From assembly GCA_044450785.1 (NCBI GenBank), contig JBIOJM010000091.1, forward strand, positions 1 to 29,476: 29,476 nt of DNA. The letters are read 5' to 3'. Positions 8,254-16,410 of this stretch are shown piece by piece. The DNA comes from JBIOJM01 sp044450785. GTDB taxonomy: Bacteria > Planctomycetota > Planctomycetia > Isosphaerales > Isosphaeraceae. Within the stretch, counting starts at the first letter, position 1, and every line of letters begins with the position of its first letter. Made by a program: the position numbers and the translations under genes. The notes under the pieces were generated by a model. It did no database searches, was not told where the DNA came from, and saw only the letters and a program-made list of their open reading frames with translations.

Positions 8254-9249
8254 ATGGCGGTGACATTCGAGGCGCGTGTTCCCACCCAGGCCGCCCAACC
8301 GGAGCCTTGGGGCCTCGCCAAGCTGCTCTACCGGAGCGCGCTCGACCCCGAACAACGGGCATGCTGGGTGGGCGCGCTCATCTGTCTGGGACTGTTCGTC
8401 CGCTTGTTCTGGGACAGCCTGTACCACTTCTACTACGCGTGGACGACCGACGAGAACTACAGTCACGGCTTCCTCGTTCCACTGATCAGTCTTTACTTCG
8501 CCAACCAGGTCGCGAGCCGCGGGCCCCTGCCGATCCGCGGCGGGAAGTGGGTCGGCAGCCTCCTGCTCGTGGCCGCGCTCGTGGGGCGGCTGATCACCAT
8601 TTCGCTGCCGATCGAATTCCTGGGAGCCGTCGCGTTCTTGATCGGGCTCGCCGGCTGGTTCACGATTTTGCTGGGGACCGGGGTCTTGAAACGATTCTGG
8701 TTCGCGTTCTTCTTCAGCGTGTTCATGGTCCCCCTTCCCATCGCGCTTTATTCCAAGATCGCTTCGCCACTGCAGTTGTTCGCCAGCCGCGTGGCCTCGA
8801 CGCTGATGAATGCGACCGGGGTCCCCGTTCTCTGCGAAGGGAACAAGATGACGTTGCCCGGCGGGCTCCAGATGTTCGTGGCCGAGGCTTGCAGCGGCAT
8901 GAGACAGTTGACCGGCTTCCTGGCGTTGACCACGGCCGTGGCGTATCTGACCACGCGGCCCGTCTGGTACCGAGTCGTGATCGTCATCTCTGCCCTGCCG
9001 ATCGCGCTCTCGGCGAACATCGCGCGCGTCATGCTGACCGGTTACATCATGCACTTCGTCAACCCGCAGTTCGCGCTGGGGACTTACCACACGCTCGAGG
9101 GCTTGCTCATGATGGGATTCGGACTGCTGCTGCTCCAGTGCGAGTGCTGGGGCCTCGATCAGATCTGTCAAGTCGTTCCGGCGCGGCGAGGGAGGAGCTC
9201 GGGACCCGACGCGTCCGCGGCGCGACCCTTGCCGGTCGGATCCACCTGA
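8254..9249 (+). CDS. xrtU: Exosortase (exosortase/archaeosortase family; probably the planctomycetal exosortase U type)
   Basis: Membrane transpeptidase-like enzyme expected to cleave C-terminal sorting signals of exported proteins and pass them to a surface acceptor. The 331-residue protein has about eight hydrophobic segments and the family signature FMVPLPIAL (157-165). The catalytic triad is intact: Cys213 in EACSGMRQLTGF, Arg258 in ANIARVM, and His279 in GTYHTLEGLL. ATG 8254 is chosen because AGAAGGA lies 8-9 nt upstream; the frame is open back to a GTG at 8185. It directly precedes an EpsI gene, the usual partner, inside a polysaccharide operon as in other exosortase systems. The U subtype is inferred from the planctomycete context. 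No PEP-CTERM-like substrate is seen in this window. Confidence 0.88.
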   Translation: MAVTFEARVPTQAAQPEPWGLAKLLYRSALDPEQRACWVGALICLGLFVRLFWDSLYHFYYAWTTDENYSHGFLVPLISLYFANQVASRGPLPIRGGKWVGSLLLVAALVGRLITISLPIEFLGAVAFLIGLAGWFTILLGTGVLKRFWFAFFFSVFMVPLPIALYSKIASPLQLFASRVASTLMNATGVPVLCEGNKMTLPGGLQMFVAEACSGMRQLTGFLALTTAVAYLTTRPVWYRVVIVISALPIALSANIARVMLTGYIMHFVNPQFALGTYHTLEGLLMMGFGLLLLQCECWGLDQICQVVPARRGRSSGPDASAARPLPVGST

Positions 9250-9316
9250 CGCGGCCAAGCCGCAACACCACCGGGAAATATCGTGCATTTTCGAGTCAAC
9301 GCGGCAGGGATGGACC

Positions 9317-9991
9317 ATGTCGAAACTTTCTCGTGCGGTTCTTTGCGGTACGATCCTGGCGACGGGCCTGGCGGCCCAGGGGGGCCTGGAACGGCTCAAC
9401 CGGACCGAACGGCCGCCGTTGCGGCGTCCCCTGGCTTCGATTCCAATGGAGCTGGTGGACTGGGCGGGGCAGGACGAGCCCGTGGACCCTGACATCGTCG
9501 AGCGAGCCCAGACCACCGAGTATCTCAACCGGAGCTACGAGGGCCGGAGGCAGCCCGGGCTCAAACTTCGGCTCTGGGTCAATTATTCCCGCGAGGGAAC
9601 GAACCTGCGTCATACACCGGAGATCTGCCTCCCTTCCGGGGGATGGACCAAGATCGAGTCGCAGACTCGCACGATCGCGGTGCCCCTGGATGGAGGCCGG
9701 TCGATCCCGGTCACACTGCTGGGTTATAACCGAGGTGAGCTGGTCGAACATGTGGGATTCTGGTACTACATCTTTGGAGAAGGGAAGCTGGAAAACTACG
9801 TGCGGCGCCTCCCCATCACCAGCCGGAGCAGCCACGGACGGACGACGCACGGATCGTCGATGACCGTCGAAATCTTCTATACCGGCGAGAACGATTCCGA
9901 AGGCGAGTCCCTGCTGGAATTTGCCCGGGAGCTCGTGAAGGCGCTCGAACCGATCCTGCCGCGGGAACGGGCCGTCTATCATGTTCCGTGA
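9317..9991 (+). CDS. Exosortase-associated EpsI-family protein
   Basis: EpsI-domain protein (DUF3485) of 224 aa, predicted to act at the outer face of the membrane with the adjacent exosortase. It has an N-terminal hydrophobic anchor (residues 5-22). The conserved core is LRHTPEICLPSGGW, with His99, Cys104 and Trp110, followed by a VGFWYYIFGEGK strand region. In other systems this domain is either free-standing or fused to the exosortase; here it is separate and starts 67 bases after the exosortase stop. AGGGATGGA before ATG 9317 can serve as ribosome binding site. The precise biochemical role of EpsI is not established. Confidence 0.88.
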   Translation: MSKLSRAVLCGTILATGLAAQGGLERLNRTERPPLRRPLASIPMELVDWAGQDEPVDPDIVERAQTTEYLNRSYEGRRQPGLKLRLWVNYSREGTNLRHTPEICLPSGGWTKIESQTRTIAVPLDGGRSIPVTLLGYNRGELVEHVGFWYYIFGEGKLENYVRRLPITSRSSHGRTTHGSSMTVEIFYTGENDSEGESLLEFARELVKALEPILPRERAVYHVP

Positions 9992-10027
9992 GGGCCGGCG
10001 CGGAAGAACCCACTGGGAAGGGCCTCC

Positions 10028-11044
10028 ATGAGACGTGCATTAATTACGGGGATCACGGGTCAAGACGGGTCGTACCTCGCCGAGCTCCTCTTGAGCAAAC
10101 CCGAATACGAGGTGCACGGCGTGGTCCGCCGTTCCAGCAGTCTGAACCGCCAACGCATCGACCACCTGTTCGCGCGCGATCCTTCGGTCCACCAGCGGTG
10201 TCATCTTCATTACGCGGACCTCGCCGACGCGTCCAGCCTGGCGATGTTGATGGAGCAAGTGCGGCCTGAGGAAGTGTACAACCTCGGTGCTCAGAGCCAT
10301 GTCCGCGTCTCGTTCGACCAACCTCTGTATACGGCCGACGTGGTCGGGCTGGGGACGTTGCGGCTGCTCGAGGCGACGCGGCACCTGCACCGATCGCAGG
10401 CGGTCAAGTTCTATCAGGCCTCGAGCTCGGAGATGTTCGGCTCGGCGCCGCCGCCGCAAGGTCTCGAAACGCCGTTCCACCCGCGCAGCCCCTACGCCTG
10501 CGCCAAGCTCTACGCGCACTGCCAGACGATCAACTATCGGGAAGCGTACGACCTCTTTGCCTGCACGGGCATCTTGTTCAACCACGAAAGCCCGCGGCGC
10601 GGAGAGTCATTCGCGACCCGCAAGGTGACGCTCGGGGCCGCCCGGATCAAGGAAGGCCTGCAGAAGAAATTGAGGATGGGGAACCTGGAGGCCAAACGGG
10701 ACTGGGGATTCGCCGGCGACTACGTCCGGGCCATGTGGTTGATGCTCCAGCAAGACATGCCCGACGACTACGTCGTGGCCACCGGCGAGACGCATTCCGT
10801 CCGCGAGCTGCTGGAGCTGGCCTTTGCACTGGTCGAGCTCGATTACCATGATTTCATCGAGTTCGACCCGAAATACACACGACCTTCGGAAGTCGACGTG
10901 CTCTTGGGCGACGCGACCAAAGCCCGCGTGGCGCTGGGCTGGTGCCCTGAGGTTGACTTTCGCGGTTTGGTCGGAATGATGATCGAGCACGACCTCGAGC
11001 TGGCCCGGCGCGAGAAATATGCGAAGACGTACCGTCATTCTTGA
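10028..11044 (+). CDS. gmd: GDP-mannose 4,6-dehydratase
   Basis: Cytosolic SDR-family enzyme converting GDP-D-mannose to GDP-4-dehydro-6-deoxy-D-mannose, precursor of GDP-fucose, GDP-rhamnose and related sugars. The NAD(P)-binding motif GITGQDGSY is near residue 6, followed by the Gmd-typical VVRRSSSLNRQRIDHL. Active-site elements are SSSEMFG (132-138) and YACAK (Tyr156, Lys160), then the NHESPRRGESF signature. Length 338 is close to the family norm of 340-370. GGGAAGGG at 10015-10022 is 5 nt before the ATG. The partner that would finish the sugar (fucose synthase fcl or rhamnose reductase rmd) is absent here, so the final 6-deoxyhexose is undetermined or its enzyme lies elsewhere. Confidence 0.96.
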   Translation: MRRALITGITGQDGSYLAELLLSKPEYEVHGVVRRSSSLNRQRIDHLFARDPSVHQRCHLHYADLADASSLAMLMEQVRPEEVYNLGAQSHVRVSFDQPLYTADVVGLGTLRLLEATRHLHRSQAVKFYQASSSEMFGSAPPPQGLETPFHPRSPYACAKLYAHCQTINYREAYDLFACTGILFNHESPRRGESFATRKVTLGAARIKEGLQKKLRMGNLEAKRDWGFAGDYVRAMWLMLQQDMPDDYVVATGETHSVRELLELAFALVELDYHDFIEFDPKYTRPSEVDVLLGDATKARVALGWCPEVDFRGLVGMMIEHDLELARREKYAKTYRHS

Positions 11045-11100
11045 TCGGGGCTCGAATCGATCGGGATGGCCAGGCAGGATCAAGGAAGATCGAGGCGCAC

Positions 11101-12456
11101 ATGGAGACGCGACCATTCGATGAGCCGATTCTGGTCGCGTGTCCGGACGCGCGGCCACCGGCTTTTCAGGCGGTGATCGGCTTGGCCCGGGCCCGGCTGC
11201 TCCGCGGGTTTGTGACCTCGTCTTACTTCGACCGCGATGGTCGACCGGCCGCACTGGCACGCCGGTTTGCTCCCGGTCAATTCGCCCGGCTCGAGCCGAT
11301 CTTGCTTCGCCGCCATCATCCTGAGATCCCGCCGGAGCGCGTCCACATGATCCCCAGCTTCGACCTGTCGCTGCGACTGGAGGCCCGGCTCGGCGAAAGA
11401 CTGCCGCGGCTCAAGGGCGCGCTGGCTCGGTGGCGGACCGGGTGGTTCGACGCCCGGCTGGCGCACATCGTCGATCGAACCCGGCCCGGGGCCGTGCTGC
11501 TGTTTTCCGACGTCGGCTCGCGGGCGACACTGCCGCTCTGCCGGCGGCTCGGCATCCCGGCGATCGTGAGCCAAGTCCACGGCGACGTGCGCGACGAGCA
11601 GCAGGTCCTGGAGGCGGAATCCGCGGCCGCGCCCGACTTCATGCCCATGTACCTGGGCGGCGCCCGCCTCGACCGCGACCTTCTTGCCTGGCTTCACGAG
11701 CGCCGGCTCCGCGACCTCGCGCTCGCCGATCGAATCCTGGTCCCGTCGGACCACATCGCGCTCCGCCTGGTTCGCCACGGCACGGAGCACGACAAGCTCC
11801 GCGTGATCCCGTACGCAGCCGACTGCCGCCGCTTTCGCCCAAAGGCCGGCAAGGAACACGGGACGAATTGCACGTTTTTGTTCGCCGGCGGGATCAGCCA
11901 GCGCAAGGGGATCAAATACCTGCTCGAGGCCTGGCGCCGGATTCGCCGCCCGGGCTGGCGGCTTCAGCTTCTGGGCCCGTTGCCGGCGGACGCCGGCCCG
12001 CTAGGGCCCTACCTCGAGCTGGTCGAGCCGCTGGGGCGGGTCTCTCATGCCGAGATGCCTGCTCGGATGGCGGCGGCGGACGTCTTCGTGTTCCCGTCGC
12101 TCTTCGAAGGCTCGGCGGTCGTCACTTACGAGGCCCTGGCCTGCGGCCTGCCCAGCGTGGTCACGCCCAATGCCGGCTCGGTGGTCCGCGACGGGCTCGA
12201 AGGGTTCATCGTGCCGCCGCGGGACGCCCTGGCGCTGGCCGCCCGGCTGGAACAACTGGGCCTCGATCCCAACCTTCGCGCAGGCATGGCCGGCGCCGCC
12301 CGCTCGCGCGCCCTGGCCTTCGACTGGCCGCGCTATCACGCGGCCCTGGTCGAGGTGGTCTCCGACCTGATTGGCCGTGAACGGGATCGATCCCGCGATC
12401 GATCGGGCCGCCGGAAAACCCAAGGATCAAGCGTCGCGGATCAGAGAACACGATGA
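11101..12456 (+). CDS. Glycosyltransferase family 4 (GT-B)
   Basis: Predicted retaining glycosyltransferase adding a sugar to the lipid-linked repeat unit at the cytoplasmic face. The C-terminal GT4 domain shows FAGGISQRKGIKYLLEAW (donor-domain start, about residue 260) and the EX7E motif EGSAVVTYE (Glu336, Glu344), followed by ALACGLPSVVTPNAGS. Start ATG 11101 is preferred, with GAGG at 11092-11095; an in-frame TTG at 11041 overlaps the gmd stop but has no better site. The last 25 residues are Arg-rich and probably disordered. Donor and acceptor are not predictable. The stop codon overlaps the ATG of a possible 30-codon ORF. Confidence 0.9.
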   Translation: METRPFDEPILVACPDARPPAFQAVIGLARARLLRGFVTSSYFDRDGRPAALARRFAPGQFARLEPILLRRHHPEIPPERVHMIPSFDLSLRLEARLGERLPRLKGALARWRTGWFDARLAHIVDRTRPGAVLLFSDVGSRATLPLCRRLGIPAIVSQVHGDVRDEQQVLEAESAAAPDFMPMYLGGARLDRDLLAWLHERRLRDLALADRILVPSDHIALRLVRHGTEHDKLRVIPYAADCRRFRPKAGKEHGTNCTFLFAGGISQRKGIKYLLEAWRRIRRPGWRLQLLGPLPADAGPLGPYLELVEPLGRVSHAEMPARMAAADVFVFPSLFEGSAVVTYEALACGLPSVVTPNAGSVVRDGLEGFIVPPRDALALAARLEQLGLDPNLRAGMAGAARSRALAFDWPRYHAALVEVVSDLIGRERDRSRDRSGRRKTQGSSVADQRTR

Positions 12457-12545
12457 GCTCGCCGTTCGGGTATCAGGCGGCCGCGTCCTCGGGGCACCAG
12501 GTCGGCCCGAAGGTCGACGACCTGCACGGCGTCCGGGTGGGTTGA
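12453..12545 (+). CDS. Possible 30-residue small ORF bridging GT4 and Wzy-like genes
   Basis: The ATG at 12453 overlaps the GT4 stop as ATGA, the classical arrangement for translational coupling. The frame runs 30 codons to TGA at 12543-12545, only 5 nt before the ATG of the next gene. The peptide starts MSSPFGYQAAASSGHQ and is hydrophilic, with no TM segment and no recognised motif. It fills a 94-base gap that would otherwise be the longest in the operon. It may be a coupling ORF that carries ribosomes to the polymerase gene, whose own Shine-Dalgarno is poor, or chance. No strong ribosome binding site precedes it. Confidence 0.3.
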   Translation: MSSPFGYQAAASSGHQVGPKVDDLHGVRVG

Positions 12546-12550
12546 TCGTC

Positions 12551-13912
12551 ATGGAAGAGCTGTACTTTGTTTATGCGACGGGCGCGGTGATTGCGCTTTA
12601 CCTGCTCGCGCACGTGGCGAGGGGCAAGTTCGACCCGTTCGCGCCGGTCTGGCTGTTCCTGGTCGGCTTTCTGCAAGTGTATGTCATTCAGGCATTGAGT
12701 TACCGCGAATGGGCGATCGACGTCCGTGGCAAGGAACTGGTCGCGGCAGCCAACTTCCGCGCGTTCTGGGCGCTCGGGTGGTTCCTGCTGGTTTATCACC
12801 TGGGAATCGGGCGGAGGGTCGCCGCGGCGCTGCCCGGGCCGCCGCGGTGCTGGTCTCCGATGCTGGTGGGCGTGATCAGCCCGCCACTGATCATCTGGGG
12901 CGTGTTCTGCGCGGGATTCGCGATCTTCGGGGGAGCCCAGGTTGATTTCGCGACGATCTCTGGAGTGGAAACGCTGGTTCTCTCGTTCCCGTTCGTCATG
13001 ATGGTGGCGGCGGTGTTGCTCATCGTGACAGGCCGGACAACCGGTTCGGCTCAGCCTCTCTTTCTGCCGGCGGGACTCCTGGTTGCGGCGGCCTACGTGT
13101 TACTCTGGACGTTCAACGGCAAGCGATCTCACTCGTTGATCGGCGTGCTGGCCACGGTTTGCGCGCTTTACATTTCGCGGCTCAAGCGACCATCGTGGCC
13201 CGTCTTGTTGACGACCGCCTTGACGGGTGTGCTGGTCGTCTCGATTTCCATCGGATGGAGGAATAATCTCGATCATGAGCGGTCGCTCACGGGATTTGCG
13301 AACTATCTCGGTGATTTCAAGCTCACCAAGGTCCTCGAGAGCCTGAACGTCCAGGATGACGAGGACGAGGTCGAGCCCAAAACCTATGAGACCGTCGAGT
13401 ACGGCGGCTTCCTGCTGATGATGGACACGGTCCCCGCCAGGTCGAAGTACGACTATGGCGAGAGTTACCTGCGAACCGTCTCGACACTCATCCCCCGGAT
13501 CGTCTGGCCCAACAAGCCGGTATTCGGGCGAAGCCAGTGGGTGAATGCCTGGATCGCCGGCTCGGAGATGGAGCGCGACGAGGACTTCACCGGGCCCGCG
13601 ATTGGGATCCTGGGCGCCACTCAGCTCAACGGAGGCGCGATCGGCACTCTGATCGTTCTGGCCTTTGTCGCCGTATTGCTCCGCACGGCGTATGAGTATT
13701 TCCGGCTCCACGCCGACGCTCCCTGGGTCCAGTTCTGGTGGTCGATCACGTACTACAACGCCTGGTTCATGGTGGTCAACGACGATCCACTCGTCTGGTT
13801 CTACTACAACTGGGAGTTGACGACCTTGCCGATCGTCATCCTCATGTGGTGGGGCTCGAAACTGGGCGCTCCCGCGGACCGGCGCGAGCTGGTCGCTCAC
13901 CCAGCGATTTAA
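12551..13912 (+). CDS. Wzy-like oligosaccharide repeat-unit polymerase
   Basis: Polytopic inner-membrane protein of 453 aa, predicted to polymerise lipid-linked repeat units in the periplasm. Hydrophobic helices cover residues 1-265. A large hydrophilic loop (about 245-360) contains the LIPRIVWPNKP motif (313-323), typical of O-antigen/repeat-unit polymerases, followed by GPAIGILGATQLNGG and three more TM segments. The loop also has an acidic run (QDDEDEVEP). ATG 12551 puts the start right at the first TM; the open frame extends back to a GTG at 12371 inside the GT4 gene, but that N-terminus is low-complexity Arg/Gly. Only a weak GGGTGGG lies upstream. Confidence 0.8.
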   Translation: MEELYFVYATGAVIALYLLAHVARGKFDPFAPVWLFLVGFLQVYVIQALSYREWAIDVRGKELVAAANFRAFWALGWFLLVYHLGIGRRVAAALPGPPRCWSPMLVGVISPPLIIWGVFCAGFAIFGGAQVDFATISGVETLVLSFPFVMMVAAVLLIVTGRTTGSAQPLFLPAGLLVAAAYVLLWTFNGKRSHSLIGVLATVCALYISRLKRPSWPVLLTTALTGVLVVSISIGWRNNLDHERSLTGFANYLGDFKLTKVLESLNVQDDEDEVEPKTYETVEYGGFLLMMDTVPARSKYDYGESYLRTVSTLIPRIVWPNKPVFGRSQWVNAWIAGSEMERDEDFTGPAIGILGATQLNGGAIGTLIVLAFVAVLLRTAYEYFRLHADAPWVQFWWSITYYNAWFMVVNDDPLVWFYYNWELTTLPIVILMWWGSKLGAPADRRELVAHPAI

Positions 13913-13935
13913 TGGTCTAGATGGAGGCGGACTTG

Positions 13936-15135
13936 ATGACTTTCGCCGTCTGCTTCACCAATTTCGGCCCGTATCATCTGACCCGGCTGCGTGCGCTGGC
14001 AGCCCGGCTCAGTGAAGAAGGGGTCCGGCTGGTCGCCTATGAAGTCGCGGGCAGCGAGCGCAGGTACCCATGGAGTCGGAGCCAGAACGACGAGCCGTTC
14101 GCGTGGATCACGTTGTTTCCGGACCGGGCCCTCGAGACGCTGAGCCGATCCGCCTGCCGCCGCGCCATCGCCGTTGCGCTCGAACGGGATCGTCCCGATG
14201 CCCTGGGCATCGTCGGCTATGCGCGCCCCGAATCGATGGCCGCGGCGCGGTGGGCCAGGCGCCAGGGGCGACCGGCGATTCTGATGTCCGAGAGCCGGGC
14301 CATCGATCGGCCGCGTGTCTGGTGGAAGGAGCTGATCAAGAAGCGGCGGCTGCGCTGGTTCGACTCGGCCTTGGTCGGCGGGCCTGCACACCGTGATTAT
14401 CTGGCGGACCTCGGAATGCCGCCGGACCGCGTCGCGCTGGGATACAACGCGGTCGACAACGACTATTTCGCGAAGCAGGCGCAGTCGTGGCGTGAGAGGC
14501 CGCAAGGCCGATCGGGCTTGCCGCGAGCTCCCTATTTCCTGACGGTCTGCCGGTTCGTGCCCGAGAAGAACCTGGTCCGGCTGGTCGAGGCTTTCGCGCG
14601 TTACCGGCACCAGAGCTCCTCGAGCGCGGCCTGGGACCTCGTGCTCTGCGGCGACGGTCCGGGCTCGGGCGAAGTCGCGGGCGCGATCGCGCGGAGCGGC
14701 TGCGCGCCGGCGATCCACCGTCCCGGCTTCTTGCAGGCCGGCTCGCTGCCCCGGTGGTATGCCCATGCCGCGGCGTTCGTGCTGCCGAGTCTGTCGGAGC
14801 CCTGGGGCCTGGTCGTCAATGAAGCCGCCGCCAGTGGCTTACCGCTCCTGGTCTCGACGCACGCCGGCTGTGCGCTCTCGCTGGTGCCGGAACCGCACGG
14901 GACGACCGGGAGCCGATTCGATCCGCTCGATCTCGATGCGATCTTGATCAAGCTGGCCTGGATGGCTGCCCTGCCCGAGGAATCCCGCCGCGCCATGGGC
15001 CGGCGCGCGGCGGAGGTGGTATCACACTGGGGCCCTGACCGGTTCGCCGGAGGGATGATGGAAGCCCTCGAGCTCGCGCGCACGGCACGACGGCGGCGGG
15101 CCAAGAGTTCAATGGCCGCGGTGAAAGCGAGATGA
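13936..15135 (+). CDS. Glycosyltransferase family 4
   Basis: GT-B glycosyltransferase of 399 aa for the repeat unit. The N-terminal acceptor half opens with FAVCFTNFGPYHLTRLRAL. The donor half has LTVCRFVPEKNLVRLVEAF, LVLCGDGPGSGE, and the EX7E motif EPWGLVVNE (Glu288, Glu296) followed by AAASGLPLLVS. Start: the upstream ATG at 13921 is itself followed by GGAGG (13923-13927), which lies 8 nt before ATG 13936, so the second ATG is the better start and the first is probably part of the ribosome binding region. It follows the polymerase by 23 bases and ends 4 bases before the next gene. Confidence 0.9.
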   Translation: MTFAVCFTNFGPYHLTRLRALAARLSEEGVRLVAYEVAGSERRYPWSRSQNDEPFAWITLFPDRALETLSRSACRRAIAVALERDRPDALGIVGYARPESMAAARWARRQGRPAILMSESRAIDRPRVWWKELIKKRRLRWFDSALVGGPAHRDYLADLGMPPDRVALGYNAVDNDYFAKQAQSWRERPQGRSGLPRAPYFLTVCRFVPEKNLVRLVEAFARYRHQSSSSAAWDLVLCGDGPGSGEVAGAIARSGCAPAIHRPGFLQAGSLPRWYAHAAAFVLPSLSEPWGLVVNEAAASGLPLLVSTHAGCALSLVPEPHGTTGSRFDPLDLDAILIKLAWMAALPEESRRAMGRRAAEVVSHWGPDRFAGGMMEALELARTARRRRAKSSMAAVKAR

Positions 15136-15139
15136 ACCG

Positions 15140-16351
15140 ATGATTGGAACGGACCGCATGACGGGAATCATGGCCGCATCGCGACCTCGCAATCGTACTG
15201 CGGACGCCTCGGTGCGCCGCGGCGGTTGGCTGCATCTTTGCAACGGGCTGGACCCGGTCCGCGACGGCGGCATGGTCCCGAGCATCCTGGGAATGACCGG
15301 AGCGCTCTGCCGCCTCCGCGGTGAGGTGACGATCGTGACACCGACGCCGTCGCGGCTCGATGGCGCGGTCCTCGCCGAAGGCTTGACACTACACGGTCCG
15401 GAGACCGACCTGGAGGAGGCGGTTCGCTCGGCCGCGGTCGTGCATCTGCACGGTCTCTGGCAAGCTCAGACGCGCCGGGGCGCCCGGACGGCCCTGGCGG
15501 CGCGCGTGCCGTACCTGGTGGCCGCTCACGGCATGGCCGAACCCTGGGCCCTGCGCCACAAGCGCTGGAAGAAGCGGATCTACCTGGCCCTTGTCGAGGC
15601 GAAGAACCTGCGTCGGGCGTCCTGTCTGCACGCACTGTCCCGCCCCGAGATCGGCCACCTGCAAAGCATCGCCCCCTGGACGCCGGTCTGCTTCGTCCCC
15701 AACGGCGTCGATCTCGCCCGCTACGATGACCTGCCCCCGCGGTCGGTGCTCGAGGCCGAGCACCCCGAGCTCCAGGGGAAGTTTGTCCTGCTCTTCTTCG
15801 GGCGTGTCCACGTCAAGAAAGGACTCGACTTGCTGGCCGACGCCCTGGGCCGGATCGCGGCCGGCCGCCCGGAGCTCCACCTGGTCGTCGCCGGCAACGA
15901 CGACGGTGCCTGGCCCGGGTTCCGCGACCGGATGGCGCAGCTCGGCCTGACCAGCCGGCTGACTTACCTGGGGCACGTCTCGGGTGAGCGGGCACGGCAG
16001 GTCTGGGCCGCGGCCGACGCGTTCGTTCTGCCCAGCTACAGCGAGGGCTTCAGCATCGCCGTCCTCGAGGCTTTGGCCTGCCGGCTACCCAGCCTGATCA
16101 CGACTGCCTGCCACTTCCCTGAAGTGGCCGCGGCCGGCGGCGCCGTCGTCGTGACCCCGGACTCGGGCGCCGTCACCCAGGGACTGCGCGACCTGATCGA
16201 TCGGACGCACCAGGAGCGCGCCCGACTCGGTCAAAACGGCCGGCGGCTCGTCGAGAGCCACTTTACGTGGGACCGGCAAGCCGAGCGCCTGGCTGCGGTT
16301 TACGAGTGGCTGACGGGCGGCGGAGCGCCCCCCGACGTCGTCGTCACCTGA
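15140..16351 (+). CDS. Glycosyltransferase family 4
   Basis: GT-B glycosyltransferase, 403 aa from the first ATG. Visible landmarks are GGWLHLCNGLDPVRDGGM (28-45), VVHLHGLWQ, the VPNGVDLARYD hinge, LLFFGRVHVKKGLDLL at the donor-domain start, and the EX7E motif EGFSIAVLE (Glu302, Glu310) with ALACRLPSLIT. The start is uncertain: ATGs at 15140, 15158 and 15170 are in frame and none has a strong Shine-Dalgarno; conserved sequence begins only near residue 28. A gap of 4 bases from the previous GT4 suggests coupling. Donor sugar unknown. Confidence 0.88.
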   Translation: MIGTDRMTGIMAASRPRNRTADASVRRGGWLHLCNGLDPVRDGGMVPSILGMTGALCRLRGEVTIVTPTPSRLDGAVLAEGLTLHGPETDLEEAVRSAAVVHLHGLWQAQTRRGARTALAARVPYLVAAHGMAEPWALRHKRWKKRIYLALVEAKNLRRASCLHALSRPEIGHLQSIAPWTPVCFVPNGVDLARYDDLPPRSVLEAEHPELQGKFVLLFFGRVHVKKGLDLLADALGRIAAGRPELHLVVAGNDDGAWPGFRDRMAQLGLTSRLTYLGHVSGERARQVWAAADAFVLPSYSEGFSIAVLEALACRLPSLITTACHFPEVAAAGGAVVVTPDSGAVTQGLRDLIDRTHQERARLGQNGRRLVESHFTWDRQAERLAAVYEWLTGGGAPPDVVVT

Positions 16352-16410
16352 CCGACGTTTACGGTTTTGGCTCACCTCGTCTCGCGATCCGAGGTCCAGA
16401 GAGGACGACC

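Noticed and set aside
8191..9528. 445-codon minus-strand open frame over the exosortase
   Set aside because: Antisense to a gene with an intact catalytic triad; low-complexity composition and no family features.
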